Source of the DNA: Sphingomicrobium sediminis
GTDB lineage: Bacteria; Pseudomonadota; Alphaproteobacteria; Sphingomonadales; Sphingomonadaceae
Direction of reading: 5' to 3'
DNA length: 64,000 bases
Assembly: GCF_023805295.1 (NCBI RefSeq)
Contig: NZ_JAMSHT010000001.1
Location: forward strand, 186,001-250,000
The notes below the pieces were generated by a model. That model saw nothing but the letters and a program-made list of their open reading frames with translations. It had not been told where the DNA came from and ran no database searches. Positions 28,180-41,094 of the stretch are shown piece after piece; position 1 is the stretch's first letter, and every line of letters starts with the position of its first letter. The translations under genes and the position numbers were made by a program.

Positions 28180-29086
28180 GCCGATGCCGATGCCAGTCGC
28201 CAGCCTGAAAGACGAAGCGTCCTTTACGGCGGCCGAGATCGACCGCTTTTTCTCGAATTTGCTCGCCAAGCCTGGCGACAGTCGCGATCCGCTCTACGAA
28301 GCCATGTGCCATGCCGCCATCGATGGCGGAAAGCGCATGCGACCCTTGCTGGTGCGCGCTGCCGGACGGCTCTTCGATGTGCCCGAGGAACGGTTGCTCC
28401 GTGCCGGCGCTGCAATCGAGGCGATCCATGTCTATTCGCTGATCCACGATGATCTGCCGTGCATGGACGATGACGATCTGCGCCGCGGCAAGCCGACGCT
28501 GCACAAGGCCTATGACGAAGCGATCGCGGTCCTTGCCGGCGACAGCCTGCACGATCTCGCCTTCGTAGTGCTCGCCGACGAAGCGACCCATCCCGAACCG
28601 CAGGTGCGCGTCGACCTCATCGCCGAACTCGCCAAGGCTGCCGGGCCGGTCGGTATGGCCGGTGGCCAGGTCATGGATCTCGAAGCGGAAAAGATGGGCG
28701 AGCTCGGGATCGAGGACATTACCCGCCTCCAGCAGCTCAAGACCGGCGCACTGATCGAATATTGCGTCGAGGCGGCCTGTATCCTTGCACGCAAGGATGC
28801 CGACGCGCGGACGCCCTATCGTGGCTATGCCCGCAATGTCGGCCTCGCCTTCCAGATCGCCGACGACCTGCTCGATGTGGGCGGCGATGAGGAGAAAGCC
28901 GGCAAGCGGCTCCACAAGGACGAGGATGCCGGCAAAGCGACCTTCGTCTCGCTGCTCGGCGAGGAGCGCGCCCGCGAACAGGCCAACATCCTCGTCGAAC
29001 AGGCGATCGAGCATCTTCACGATCATGGCGAGGAAGCTGACCTGATGCGCGCCATCGCCCGCTACGCCGTCGAAAGGGACCGCTAA
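28169..29086 (+). CDS. ispA: farnesyl/geranyl diphosphate synthase (polyprenyl synthetase family)
   Basis: The protein has 305 residues from the ATG at 28169; ATGs at 28184 and 28190 are alternatives. Motifs are GGKRMRPLLVRAA, the first Asp-rich motif HDDLPCMDDDDLRRGKPT, MAGGQVMDL, LKTGALIEY and the second Asp-rich DDLLDVGGDEEKAGK. It makes farnesyl diphosphate for quinones, undecaprenyl phosphate and carotenoids. Chain length cannot be fixed by eye. Its stop TAA overlaps the coaD ATG (TAATG). Confidence 0.93.
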   Translation: MPVEPMPMPVASLKDEASFTAAEIDRFFSNLLAKPGDSRDPLYEAMCHAAIDGGKRMRPLLVRAAGRLFDVPEERLLRAGAAIEAIHVYSLIHDDLPCMDDDDLRRGKPTLHKAYDEAIAVLAGDSLHDLAFVVLADEATHPEPQVRVDLIAELAKAAGPVGMAGGQVMDLEAEKMGELGIEDITRLQQLKTGALIEYCVEAACILARKDADARTPYRGYARNVGLAFQIADDLLDVGGDEEKAGKRLHKDEDAGKATFVSLLGEERAREQANILVEQAIEHLHDHGEEADLMRAIARYAVERDR

Positions 29087-29586
29087 TGACCAGCCCGCGC
29101 ATTGGTGTGTATCCCGGCACCTTCGACCCCATCACCTTGGGCCATCTCGACATCATCCGTCGTGGCACGCGGCTCGTCGACACGCTGGTCATCGGGGTCA
29201 CGACCAACCCGTCGAAAAGCCCGATGTTCTCGCTCGAGGAGCGCATGGCAATGGTCGAGCGCGAGGTCGCCGACCTGCCAGGGAATATCGAAGTGGTGAG
29301 CTTCGATGCGCTGCTGATGGATTTTGCCGCATCGCAGGATGCGTCGGTCATCGTGCGCGGACTGCGCGCTGTCGCCGACTTCGAATATGAATATCAGATG
29401 GCCGGCATGAACCAGCAGATCAACGACGACATCGAGACCGTTTTCCTGATGGCCGATGTCTCGCTGCAGCCCATCGCCTCGCGATTGGTCAAGGAAATCG
29501 CCCGCTATGGCGGTCCGATCCACAAGTTCGTGACGCCCAAGGTTGCCGAGGAAATTGCCGAAAAAGTGGGCGGCGAACGCGCCTAG
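29086..29586 (+). CDS. coaD: phosphopantetheine adenylyltransferase
   Basis: The 166-residue cytoplasmic enzyme adenylates 4'-phosphopantetheine in CoA synthesis. It shows the nucleotidyltransferase motif GTFDPITLGHLDII (TxGH), VIVRGLRAVADFEYEYQMA, and a degenerate ISSTLIRE-equivalent (LQPIASRLVKEIA). The length is normal. It is coupled to ispA by one-base overlap. Confidence 0.97.
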   Translation: MTSPRIGVYPGTFDPITLGHLDIIRRGTRLVDTLVIGVTTNPSKSPMFSLEERMAMVEREVADLPGNIEVVSFDALLMDFAASQDASVIVRGLRAVADFEYEYQMAGMNQQINDDIETVFLMADVSLQPIASRLVKEIARYGGPIHKFVTPKVAEEIAEKVGGERA

Positions 29587-29682
29587 CAAGCCGCGGTTCA
29601 GCCGGTTTTCACTAGGGGCTTTTCCGACCCGCTTCGCTCATGTAGGAAGCCAAGCCTATCCGTTGGGGAGGACCAGAGTATC

Positions 29683-30342
29683 ATGTTCAAATTGCTTGCC
29701 AAATTGACCCTTGCCGCGACCGCTTTGTCGCTGTCCGCCAGCCCGCTTGCTGCGCAGGACAAAGGCAAGATCAATTCGCAAATGCCGGCGCTGACGCACC
29801 GCGCGCCTGCCGAGATTGCCAACGATCCCTCCAACCATCTCTACCTGACGCTCGACAATGGCGGCACGGTCGAAATCCTGCTGCGTCCCGACGCGGCACC
29901 CAATCATGTCCACCGCATCCAGACGCTGGCCTCTGCCGGCTTCTATGATGGTATCATCTTCCATCGCGTGATCCCCGGCTTCATGGCGCAGGGCGGCGAT
30001 CCCACCGGTACCGGCACGGGCGGCTCGACCTTCCCCGACCTCGAAGCCGAGTTCAATCGCCTGCCGCACCTTCGCGGCGTTGTCGCGATGGCCCGCGCGC
30101 AGGAAGAGAATAGCGCCAACAGCCAGTTCTACATCATGTTTTCGCCGCGCTTCCGTCTCGACGAGGATTATACCGTCGTCGGCCGTGTGGTTGCCGGCAT
30201 GGATGTGGTCGATCGCATCAATCCGGGCGAGCCGCCGGTCCAACCGACCAAGATCGTCTCGGCGCGCATCGGTGGCCCGGTGCCGCCCGCGCCGCTCGCC
30301 ATTGCCGCGCCCGAAGCGGTCGACCCCGACGAAGAGGGCTGA
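29683..30342 (+). CDS. exported peptidyl-prolyl cis-trans isomerase (cyclophilin type)
   Basis: The protein has 219 residues with a signal peptide ending [11 protein letters not shown]. The cyclophilin core includes [55 protein letters not shown] and a C-terminal [15 protein letters not shown]. It folds proteins in the periplasm. GGGGAGGA precedes the ATG. Its TGA overlaps the queA ATG by one base (TGATG), so the genes are coupled. Confidence 0.93.
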   Translation: MFKLLAKLTLAATALSLSASPLAAQDKGKINSQMPALTHRAPAEIANDPSNHLYLTLDNGGTVEILLRPDAAPNHVHRIQTLASAGFYDGIIFHRVIPGFMAQGGDPTGTGTGGSTFPDLEAEFNRLPHLRGVVAMARAQEENSANSQFYIMFSPRFRLDEDYTVVGRVVAGMDVVDRINPGEPPVQPTKIVSARIGGPVPPAPLAIAAPEAVDPDEEG

Positions 30343-31379
30343 TGCGGGTCGACGCGTTCGACTTCGAGCTTCCCCAGGACCGGATCGCGCTGAGGCCCGC
30401 GCGGCCGCGTGACAGCGCACGCCTGCTCCACGTCCATGGCGACGTGATCGACGACCGGCAGGTGCTCGACCTGCCCGGCCTGCTCGAACCCGGCGACTGC
30501 CTCGTCCTCAACGATACCAAGGTCATCCCCGCGCAGCTCGAAGGCCGACGCGGCGAGGCGAGGGTCGGCGCAACGCTTCACAAGCGCGAAGGGCTGCGCG
30601 ACTGGTGGGCCTTCATCCGCAACGCCAAGCGCGTGCGCGAGAATGACCGGATCGATTTCGGAAACGACGTCACGGCGATCGCCAAGGAACGCGCCAAGGA
30701 CGGATCCATCCGCCTTCACTTCGAAGGCGACGAGCCGGTCGAAATCCTGCTGTCGCGCGCCGGCACCATGCCGCTGCCGCCCTATATCGCGTCGAAGCGC
30801 GGCGTGGATGAAAAGGATGCCGACGACTATCAGACGATGTTCGCAGAGAAAGAAGGCGCGGTCGCCGCGCCGACGGCTTCGCTCCATTTCACCGACCGGC
30901 TGGTCGAGGCGCTTGATGCGCGCGGCATCCGCCGCGAGACGCTGACGCTGCATGTCGGGGCCGGCACTTTCCTGCCCGTGAAGGTCGACGACACCGACGC
31001 GCACCAAATGCATAGCGAATATGGCGAGATCGACGCGGACACGGCGGCCCGTCTCAACGCCGTACGCGCTGGCGGCGGTCGCCTCATCGCGGTCGGCACG
31101 ACGCCGCTTCGTTTGCTCGAGAGCGCGGCTGATCCCGACGGCACGATTCGGCCTTTCGCTGCCGACACCGACATTTTCATCACGCCCGGCTATCGCTTCC
31201 GCGCGGTCGATGGCCTGATGACCAACTTCCACCTGCCCAAGTCCACCTTGTTCATGCTCGTCTCGGCGCTCATGGGTCTGGACAGGATGCAGGAGGCCTA
31301 TGCTCATGCTATCGAGCATGGCTATCGCTTCTACAGCTATGGCGATTCATCGCTCCTGCTGCCGAACCGCGACGCATAA
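30342..31379 (+). CDS. queA: tRNA preQ1(34) S-adenosylmethionine ribosyltransferase-isomerase
   Basis: QueA transfers and isomerises the ribosyl part of SAM to preQ1 in tRNA, giving epoxyqueuosine. The 345 residues include [57 protein letters not shown], and [22 protein letters not shown] (quoted in pieces of one region). It sits in a queuosine cluster with tgt, split by a DUF481 gene. Confidence 0.97.
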   Translation: MRVDAFDFELPQDRIALRPARPRDSARLLHVHGDVIDDRQVLDLPGLLEPGDCLVLNDTKVIPAQLEGRRGEARVGATLHKREGLRDWWAFIRNAKRVRENDRIDFGNDVTAIAKERAKDGSIRLHFEGDEPVEILLSRAGTMPLPPYIASKRGVDEKDADDYQTMFAEKEGAVAAPTASLHFTDRLVEALDARGIRRETLTLHVGAGTFLPVKVDDTDAHQMHSEYGEIDADTAARLNAVRAGGGRLIAVGTTPLRLLESAADPDGTIRPFAADTDIFITPGYRFRAVDGLMTNFHLPKSTLFMLVSALMGLDRMQEAYAHAIEHGYRFYSYGDSSLLLPNRDA

Positions 31380-31392
31380 ACAGGGGAATATC

Positions 31393-33494
<2,102 letters not shown>

Positions 33495-33531
33495 CGCGGC
33501 TTTTACCATCTTTGGGGCACAGACGGGGGTG

Positions 33532-35055
33532 ATGAAGATGGAAACCATTACGCCCGCGTCCGAGACGCGCAGCCGGACCCTCGCTTTCGTGGCGGCAGGG
33601 CTGTTCGCGATATTGTGCGTGTGGCTCAATCCGGTCGGCTATGTCGGCGCGGGCGCCGATGACGAACAATATCTCGAGGCTGCGCGCTGCTGGGTCGCTT
33701 ATGGCGGTCCGTGCCTGCCCGAGGATCATTGGTGGTCGCGCTGGCCGGTCATAGCGCCGGTCGCTGCATCGATCGCTTTGTTCGGCGAGAGCCGTTTCGC
33801 GGTCGGCGTCGGCCCGGCGCTCAGCTGGGCGCTGGCCATGTTCTCGATCGCTGCGCTCGGCACACGCTGGTTCGGCTGGCGCGCCGGTGTTGCCGCACTG
33901 GTCGCGCTCGCCGCCACGCCCGTCGTCGCCGTATTCGCGCTGACGCCCAACCCGAACGTTACTGAACTCGCCTTCCAGCTGGCCGCCTTGCTGGCCGCGA
34001 CGATCGCCTTCCAACGCCAGTCGGTCGGCTATGCGGTGCTTGGAGGTCTGCTCGCTGCCTTTGCGCTGGCCAGCCGCAATACGTCGATCCTCTTCCTCGG
34101 CATCTCGGCCTGGAGCTGGCTCTTCCTCGACGCGGACAAGCGCAAGGTACTACTCTGGGCGATCCTTGGCCTCGCCATCGGCGTGATGGCCGAGATGGCC
34201 GTCTATGCCGCCGCCACCGGCGATCCGCTCTATCGCTACCTCCTCGCGATGAACCATACGGGCATCCCGTCGGCTGCCTTGCCCGACGATTTCGACATCA
34301 CCCAATCGGCTTTGTTCAATCCGGCCTATGTCGCCGCGTGGGAGCGCGAGGCGGGGGTGCAGGTCTTCTGGCCGATCGACGGCTGGCTCAACCTGATGGT
34401 CGGCGCGCGCATGGCACCGTTGCTGTGGAGCGCCCTGTTCGCGGTCGTCCTGTTGCGCTCCAACCTCGCCGCTTCGACCAAGCGCCATCTCGGCATGCTG
34501 TGGCTCGCCACGGCCTTCATCGTCGTCATGCTCACATGGGGCCTCGCCATCGACCCCAAGGCACGCATGTTCATGGGGCTCGCAGCCGTATCAGCACTGA
34601 CCCTTGGCGCAATCATCAAGGCGAGCTGGGGCAAGCCTGCCGCCAGCCTCGCGCTCGGCCTGCTCATCGCCCATGTCGGCCTGTCGCTGGTGACGATCCG
34701 GGCCTATCCCGCCAGCAGGGAGGCCGAGAAGGTGGCCGCGACTTGGATCGCCGAGCATGGCGACCGCATCGAATTGCACCATGGCGCGGCGAGCTATCTC
34801 ACCCTGCTTCCCGAAAGCCATGACTTGCCACTGCGCGGGGCGGGTCGCGACTTGCTGATCGCGATGACCGGCGGCCCGTGCGAAGCGTTGGTCGGCAGCG
34901 ACGAAGACGGCCCCACCGGGCGCGTCCTTGCCAGCGCAGGCGGCAATGCCGCCAGCCAGGGCCGCATCTGCCTGTTCGAATATGCCGATGATTATTGGGA
35001 GCGCTTCCCCGAGCGCCTCGGTGCCGGGGAGAATGGGGTCGAAGGCGAGATCTAG
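33532..35055 (+). CDS. GT-C-like polytopic membrane glycosyltransferase (PMT/ArnT-like)
   Basis: The 507-residue protein has about ten hydrophobic helices. An acidic DDEQYLEAAR motif follows the first helix (about residue 40), as in GT-C enzymes that use polyprenyl-phosphate sugars. A soluble C-terminal region starts at about residue 395. It probably transfers a sugar on the periplasmic side of the inner membrane, with acceptor and donor unknown. The ATG at 33532 follows a GGGGGT sequence and starts just before the first helix. It converges on the DEAD-box gene with three bases between stops. Confidence 0.7.
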   Translation: MKMETITPASETRSRTLAFVAAGLFAILCVWLNPVGYVGAGADDEQYLEAARCWVAYGGPCLPEDHWWSRWPVIAPVAASIALFGESRFAVGVGPALSWALAMFSIAALGTRWFGWRAGVAALVALAATPVVAVFALTPNPNVTELAFQLAALLAATIAFQRQSVGYAVLGGLLAAFALASRNTSILFLGISAWSWLFLDADKRKVLLWAILGLAIGVMAEMAVYAAATGDPLYRYLLAMNHTGIPSAALPDDFDITQSALFNPAYVAAWEREAGVQVFWPIDGWLNLMVGARMAPLLWSALFAVVLLRSNLAASTKRHLGMLWLATAFIVVMLTWGLAIDPKARMFMGLAAVSALTLGAIIKASWGKPAASLALGLLIAHVGLSLVTIRAYPASREAEKVAATWIAEHGDRIELHHGAASYLTLLPESHDLPLRGAGRDLLIAMTGGPCEALVGSDEDGPTGRVLASAGGNAASQGRICLFEYADDYWERFPERLGAGENGVEGEI

Positions 35056-35058
35056 GCC

Positions 35059-36459
<1,401 letters not shown>

Positions 36460-36552
36460 GAAAATATCCGGAAAATTGTGCAAATGCAGCGGGCTACCCC
36501 ACCGGCTGCGGGGCTTGCCTGCAAAACATGACGAGGTCAAGAAGAGAGGGGC

Positions 36553-37008
36553 TTACGATCCTGGCGCGGGGGCGGGACGCAGGAGCTTGAAGCTCTCGAT
36601 GCGACAGGCTCCGCCCATGCGCGTTCGAATGACATCGCGGCGCGCACAGAGGCGATCGTCATTGGGCTGAACGTAAAAGCCGCCGTAGAAATCGAGCGTC
36701 GGACAGCTGCGATCCATCTCGACCCGCATCTGGGTGTTATTCTCGAGCAGGAAGTCGATCGAACGCTGGCCCGCAAGCCGCGCGCCGACGATGCGCCGCG
36801 AAGAGAAACAGCGCGGCCCGTCCTGGATCGTATAGGCAATCGGTTCGCTGCGCTTGGGCGCGACGGGGACGCGGATGATCAACTGGTCGCGAATGACCAC
36901 GCGCCGCACCGTCGGCACGGCAGGCTCGCCGGCCGGCTGCGAGACGCTGAAGCCCATTGCCTGGGCAATCGCCATCAGTGGAAGCAGGCTGACGCCTGTC
37001 GAAATCAT
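36553..37008 (-). CDS. exported protein of unknown function
   Basis: The protein has 151 residues. A short N-terminal hydrophobic segment (MISTGVSLLPLMAIAQAMGF) suggests a weak signal peptide or anchor. The middle reads VVIRDQLIIRVPVAP and DGPRCFSSRRIVGARLAG. Four cysteines (CFSS, CPTLDFYGGFY, LCARRDVIRTRMGG, CRIESFK) could form two disulfides after export. I do not recognise a named family. GAGGT lies six bases before the ATG, supporting this start. It is divergent from sapC. Confidence 0.7.
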   Translation of the reverse strand: MISTGVSLLPLMAIAQAMGFSVSQPAGEPAVPTVRRVVIRDQLIIRVPVAPKRSEPIAYTIQDGPRCFSSRRIVGARLAGQRSIDFLLENNTQMRVEMDRSCPTLDFYGGFYVQPNDDRLCARRDVIRTRMGGACRIESFKLLRPAPAPGS

Positions 37009-37199
37009 CGCGTTCTACCTCTTTTTCTGTTGCGCTATTGGCACAGGTGCCTTGAACCGTAAATGAATTTCGGCGGGCCGAGGTCCATGCGCCTTGCGGT
37101 TAGTCGCCTGCTTCATTAGATGCGTCACACCAGTTCATAGGAGCGGCTGGGGCAACCGTCCGCTACCGCCAAACCATAGATTTCTCAGGAGTATTCACG

Positions 37200-38033
37200 A
37201 TGGCGAGCAATCCGCCGAAAGCCACCCTGCCGATCCTTTATTCGGATCTCGAGCCGATCACCAAGGAAAAGCACGGCAATCTGAAGATCAAGCCGCTCGA
37301 CAAAATGCCTGCGGCTGCCAACGTCCACGCCGTGCCCGTCACGGTCGAGGAAATCCCGCTGTTGCAGCGTCACTATCCGGTGGTCTTCTCGGCCGGCGAC
37401 AACATGGTGCCGATCGTGCTCATGGGCCTTAACGAAGGCGCCAACGCCTTCCTCGACAAGGACGGCAAGCCGATCGACGAGAGCATCTACCTGCCGGGTT
37501 ACCTGCGTCGCTATCCCTTCATGCTGGCCCGCATGCGCCAGGACCAGGAAGACCTCACGCTGTGCGTCGATCCGACTGCCGGCATCATCGGCGACTTCAA
37601 GGACGGTGAGCCGCTGTTCGACGGCGACCAGCCTTCGGAAGCCATCCAGCGCGTTCTCAAGTTCTGCGAAGGTTTCGAAACGGGCGCCCAGCGCACCGCC
37701 GCCTTCGTCAAGGAACTGAAGGATATGGACATCCTCATGGACGGCGAAGTTGCGATCCAGCCCGCCGGCATGGAGAAGCCCTACGTCTATCGCGGCTTCA
37801 AGATGATCAACGAAGAGAAGTTCCGCGATCTGTCGGGCGACAAGCTGCGCAAGATGAACCAGAACGGCATGCTTGCCATCGTCATGGCGCATCTCTTCTC
37901 GCTGGGTCAGATCCGCGAAGTCTTCACCCGCCAGGTTCGGGCCGGCAAGGGTCCGGTTTCGGTCGAGGAACTGGAAGGCGCGGGCGCCGAAAAGCCTGCC
38001 GCAAAGAAGAAGGCGCCGGCCAAGAAGAAGTAA
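37200..38033 (+). CDS. SapC family protein
   Basis: The 277 residues show the SapC pattern: HAVPVTVEEIPLLQRHYPVVFS, YLPGYLRRYPFMLAR, LCVDPTAG, GEPLFDGDQPSE, and a C-terminal LRKMNQNGMLAIVMAHLFSL. SapC was named from a Campylobacter S-layer gene cluster; in alphaproteobacteria its role is unproven. A Lys/Ala tail (KPAAKKKAPAKKK) ends the protein. CAGGAGT precedes the ATG. It stands alone, with a strong terminator 22 bases after the stop. Confidence 0.9.
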   Translation: MASNPPKATLPILYSDLEPITKEKHGNLKIKPLDKMPAAANVHAVPVTVEEIPLLQRHYPVVFSAGDNMVPIVLMGLNEGANAFLDKDGKPIDESIYLPGYLRRYPFMLARMRQDQEDLTLCVDPTAGIIGDFKDGEPLFDGDQPSEAIQRVLKFCEGFETGAQRTAAFVKELKDMDILMDGEVAIQPAGMEKPYVYRGFKMINEEKFRDLSGDKLRKMNQNGMLAIVMAHLFSLGQIREVFTRQVRAGKGPVSVEELEGAGAEKPAAKKKAPAKKK

Positions 38034-38054
38034 GCTTCTTCAACCAAGCCAATG

Positions 38055-38094
38055 AAAAAGGGGCTCGCTGCCAGGCCGCAGCGGGCCCTTTTTT
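38055..38094. terminator. bidirectional intrinsic terminator
   Basis: GGGCTCGCTGC pairs with GCAGCGGGCCC (11 bp, one G-T) around a 6-base loop. Six T residues follow on the plus strand, and A residues precede it to give T residues on the minus strand. It serves sapC and the convergent amidohydrolase, whose stop codon touches it. Confidence 0.9.
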
Positions 38095-38942
38095 CATTCC
38101 GCCGCCAGTCGCCCGGCCTCGCCCTGCGCGGCTTTTTCGAGGTCGGCCGCGATGACAGAAAACAGTTTCTGGATGCGCCCCAATCCGGGGCCCGGGCGAC
38201 GCAGCTGACGGTCGAGATAGAGGCTGCGGTCGATTTCGATCTGTAGAACATGCACATCGTCCTTGGGGCGCCCGTGTGCACGCGCGATCTCGCCGCCGGC
38301 ATAGGGGCGGTTATGCCCGACATCGAAACCCAGCGACATGGCCGCACCGGCCGCGATCGAGGCCACCCACGGCGCCGCGCTGCGTCCATGACGGTCGCCT
38401 AGCACGACGGGCGGCAAGCCCCGCCGCCGTGGCGGCATCGAATGGCAATCGAGCAGCACGGCGATGCCGGCGCGTATCCGTGCTCGTTCGATCAGTTGCG
38501 CCAGTGACGAATGATAAGGCTGCCAGGCGCTGTCGATCCGCTGCGCCAGCGCCAATTCCTCGACCGGCTCGCGCCATAGTTTCCGGCCGCCGGCGCCCCG
38601 CGCGATGACGAGGCCCAATCCTTGGTCCGCCTTGCTGCCGGGCGGCGGTGGCGGCGCGCCGGGATGCACATCTGGGTCGAGCGCATCGAGCGGGCGATTG
38701 ACGTCGATGGCGCCGCGCGGCGTCTCGGCGATCACTGCGCCCATGCCGGATTCGATCAGCGGCGCGACGACGTCATCCATATATGGGTCCGAGAGCCGTT
38801 CCAGCGCCCGCGCTCCGCCTTCCACGCGGCTGGCCAGCCATGCCGGGCAATCACGCCCCGAATGCGGCACCGACAGCACAACCGCACCGCCGAAACCGGC
38901 AGGCAGGAAGCGCGGGGCGGGAAGGGGCGGTTCTCTCAGCAA
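38094..38942 (-). CDS. N-formylglutamate amidohydrolase family protein
   Basis: The 282 residues include the family start VVLSVPHSGRDCPAWL, ETPRGAIDVNRPLDALDP, a central LLDCHSMPP and HNRPYAGGEIARAHG, then VHVLQIEIDRSLYLD. These are the metal-binding His and Glu regions of HutG-like hydrolases, which release formate from N-formylglutamate in histidine breakdown. No other hut gene is present, so the physiological substrate is uncertain. It diverges from cpdR. Confidence 0.9.
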   Translation of the reverse strand: MLREPPLPAPRFLPAGFGGAVVLSVPHSGRDCPAWLASRVEGGARALERLSDPYMDDVVAPLIESGMGAVIAETPRGAIDVNRPLDALDPDVHPGAPPPPPGSKADQGLGLVIARGAGGRKLWREPVEELALAQRIDSAWQPYHSSLAQLIERARIRAGIAVLLDCHSMPPRRRGLPPVVLGDRHGRSAAPWVASIAAGAAMSLGFDVGHNRPYAGGEIARAHGRPKDDVHVLQIEIDRSLYLDRQLRRPGPGLGRIQKLFSVIAADLEKAAQGEAGRLAAE

Positions 38943-39030
38943 TACCGGTCCGTCTCGTTTTGCAACACTCTGCCCCGAAACGGGGTTTCGCTACTGGTAA
39001 TATCTGACGGTTGGTTCCATAAGGAAAGCC

Positions 39031-39408
39031 ATGTCGAGGATCTTGCTAGCCGAAGACGATACGTCGATGCGCGAATATCTGGCGCGGGCGCTGGAACGCG
39101 TCGGTTACGAGGTCGCGTCCGTGGCCTGCGGCACCGAAGCGCTGCCGCTCCTCGAAAAGGAAAAATTCGACCTTCTCCTCACCGACATCGTGATGCCCGA
39201 AATGGACGGGATCGAATTGGCGCAGAAGGCTGGCGCGATCGATCCGAACATTCGCGTCATGTTCATCACCGGATTTGCCGCCGTCGCGTTGCAGGCCGGC
39301 AAGACCGCGCCCGAGGCGAAATTGCTCTCCAAGCCTTTCCACCTGAAGGACCTGGTCAGCGAGGTCGACCGCATGTTCCAGACTGAAGACCAGCACGGGC
39401 GTCTTTAA
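39031..39408 (+). CDS. cpdR: response regulator CpdR
   Basis: The 125-residue single-domain receiver has acidic pocket residues at LAEDDTS, the phospho-acceptor Asp52 in LLLTDIVMPEMDG, and the conserved Lys in LLSKPFHLKDLV. The sequence RILLAEDDTSMREYLARAL matches CpdR, whose unphosphorylated form promotes ClpXP proteolysis of cell-cycle proteins. It is one of several cell-cycle related genes here (trcR, clpA). tRNA-Val follows after 67 bases. Confidence 0.92.
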   Translation: MSRILLAEDDTSMREYLARALERVGYEVASVACGTEALPLLEKEKFDLLLTDIVMPEMDGIELAQKAGAIDPNIRVMFITGFAAVALQAGKTAPEAKLLSKPFHLKDLVSEVDRMFQTEDQHGRL

Positions 39409-39475
39409 GAGTCGATTTTTCCGATTTTGGGGGTTGGCAAGCTTGGCCTAGCGCCTTAAACGGCGCCTCCAGCAT

Positions 39476-39550
39476 GGGCGTGTAGCTCAGTGGTAGAGCA
39501 CTATGTTGACATCGTAGGGGTCGCAAGTTCAATCCTTGCCACGCCCACCA
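39476..39550 (+). tRNA. tRNA-Val (anticodon GAC)
   Basis: A complete 75-base cloverleaf is visible. The acceptor GGGCGTG pairs with CACGCCC, the D stem is GCTC/GAGC, and the anticodon arm is CTATG-TTGACAT-CGTAG with anticodon GAC. The T arm is GCAAG-TTCAATC-CTTGC, the discriminator is A and CCA is encoded. Confidence 0.96.
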
Positions 39551-39666
39551 TGCTCCCCCCGATGTCCCCGAAAAATCAATCACTTCCCTAGTGGGCGGCA
39601 CTTTGTGGCCGGCTCGATCATTGTGATGAAAAATCCCGCAAGGCCAGACACTTGACCGGCCTTTCG

Positions 39667-39683
39667 ATGTGATTATGTCACAT
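39667..39683. promoter_or_regulatory. 17-bp dyad, candidate operator upstream of the persulfide dioxygenase operon
   Basis: ATGTGA and TCACAT form a perfect inverted repeat around TTATG, 26 bases before the ATG of the dioxygenase gene. The half-sites resemble CRP/FNR-family sites (TGTGA/TCACA) but with a 5-base spacer instead of six. An ArsR-type sulfide sensor such as BigR is an alternative binder. No regulator gene is adjacent. Confidence 0.4.
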
Positions 39684-39709
39684 GCATGGAGAGAGGGAAG
39701 GATTTCATC

Positions 39710-40636
39710 ATGAGCGATCAAGCGCTCGATACGGCCAGCGCGATCATCGACGCGGCCCGCGCCAATCCGGAGAAGCGACCGACCATTGCCGGCTTCTTCG
39801 ACGAAGGCACCAACACGATCAGCTATGTCGTCCATGACGCGGCTACCAAGAAGGCTGCGATCATCGACAGCGTTCTCGATTATGACGCCGCCTCGGGCCG
39901 CACCGCGACCCGCTCGGCCGGGCTCATCAAGGATTATGTCGAGGAAAACGGCCTCGAGGTGCAATGGGTGATGGAAACCCATGCCCATGCCGACCATATC
40001 TCGGCCGCGCCGTTGCTCCAGCAGCAGCTGGGCGGGAAGCTCGCGATCGGCAAGGACATCATCCGCGTCCAGGACGTGTTCGGGAAGATTTTCAACGCCG
40101 GCACCGACTTCGAACGCGACGGCTCGCAGTTCGACCATCTGTTCAAAGAGGGCGAGCGTTTTAGCATCGGCAATCTCGAAGCCATCGCGCTCCATGTGCC
40201 CGGCCATACGCCTGCCGACATGGCCTACGTCATCGGCGATACCGTCTTCGTCGGGGACACGATGTTCATGCCTGACTTCGGCACCGCACGGACCGATTTT
40301 CCGGGCGGCGATGCGCGCGACCTCTATCGCTCGATCCGCCGCCTGCTCGAGCTGCCGCGTGAAACGCGCATTTTCCTGTGCCACGACTACAAGGCGCCGG
40401 GACGCGACGATTATGCCTGGGAGACCACGGTAGGCCAGCAGCGTGACGAGAATGTCCATGTGAAGGACGGCGTGAGCGAAGACGAATTTGTCGAGATGCG
40501 CACAACGCGTGACAAGACGCTGGCCATGCCGGAGCTCATCATGCCGTCGGTCCAGGTCAATATTCGCGGCGGGCGCCTGCCCGAGCCCGAGGATAATGGC
40601 GTGTCTTACATTAAGATCCCGATCAACACGCTTTAG
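39710..40636 (+). CDS. MBL-fold persulfide dioxygenase (ETHE1/Blh family)
   Basis: The 308 residues form a metallo-beta-lactamase fold with the iron site METHAHADHISAA (HxHxDH), VPGHTPADM and GDTMFMPDFGTARTDFPGGD, then FLCHDYKAPGR. The DFGTARxDFPGGD stretch is typical of persulfide dioxygenases, which oxidise glutathione persulfide to sulfite. GAGAGGGAAGG precedes the ATG at 39710. An earlier in-frame ATG at 39686 is less likely. Two YeeE/YedE half-transporter genes follow in the same order as in blh operons of plant-associated bacteria. Confidence 0.9.
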   Translation: MSDQALDTASAIIDAARANPEKRPTIAGFFDEGTNTISYVVHDAATKKAAIIDSVLDYDAASGRTATRSAGLIKDYVEENGLEVQWVMETHAHADHISAAPLLQQQLGGKLAIGKDIIRVQDVFGKIFNAGTDFERDGSQFDHLFKEGERFSIGNLEAIALHVPGHTPADMAYVIGDTVFVGDTMFMPDFGTARTDFPGGDARDLYRSIRRLLELPRETRIFLCHDYKAPGRDDYAWETTVGQQRDENVHVKDGVSEDEFVEMRTTRDKTLAMPELIMPSVQVNIRGGRLPEPEDNGVSYIKIPINTL

Positions 40637-40644
40637 GGGCGCAT

Positions 40645-41094
40645 ATGACCATCCCAGGATTTCCTGACGCCATGCCCGTCGAGGGCTTTATCGGCGGCCT
40701 GCTCATCGGGCTTGCCGCCGCGATCATGCTGCTCGGCATCGGCCGTATCGCGGGCGTGAGCGGCATTGCTGCGCGCGCGACCGGTCTTAGCGAAGGCGGC
40801 CCCCCGCGCGGTCTCGCCATCATCTTCCTCATCGGGCTGATGATCGGCCCATTCATCGCGGCCGCGATCAACGGCCCCATCGAAGCGACCTTCCCGCCGC
40901 AGGCTTGGGCCATGGTCGCAGGCGGCCTTCTGGTTGGCTTTGGCACACGGCTCGGATCGGGCTGTACGTCGGGGCATGGCGTGTGCGGCATGAGCCGCCT
41001 GTCGCGCCGCTCGATCAGCGCGACGCTAACCTTCATCGGCAGCGGGGTCGTGACCGTCGCCATCGTCAACGCGCTGGGGGGAGGCTGGTCATGA
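40645..41094 (+). CDS. YeeE/YedE family membrane protein, first half (sulfur transport)
   Basis: The 149 residues have four hydrophobic helices and the family signature GFGTRLGSGCTSGHGVCGMSRLS (read across residues about 100-122), with Cys residues thought to pass thiosulfate or sulfide-derived sulfur. It lies eight bases after the dioxygenase gene and overlaps the next half-transporter gene (ATGA). The pair should form one transporter in the inner membrane, like the PmpA/PmpB proteins of blh operons. Confidence 0.9.
   Translation: MTIPGFPDAMPVEGFIGGLLIGLAAAIMLLGIGRIAGVSGIAARATGLSEGGPPRGLAIIFLIGLMIGPFIAAAINGPIEATFPPQAWAMVAGGLLVGFGTRLGSGCTSGHGVCGMSRLSRRSISATLTFIGSGVVTVAIVNALGGGWS

Noticed and set aside
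39409-39475. cpdR and tRNA-Val as an integration (att) site for a genomic island
   Set aside because: No integrase, no repeated tRNA 3' end and no composition change follow the tRNA. The next genes form an ordinary sulfide operon.
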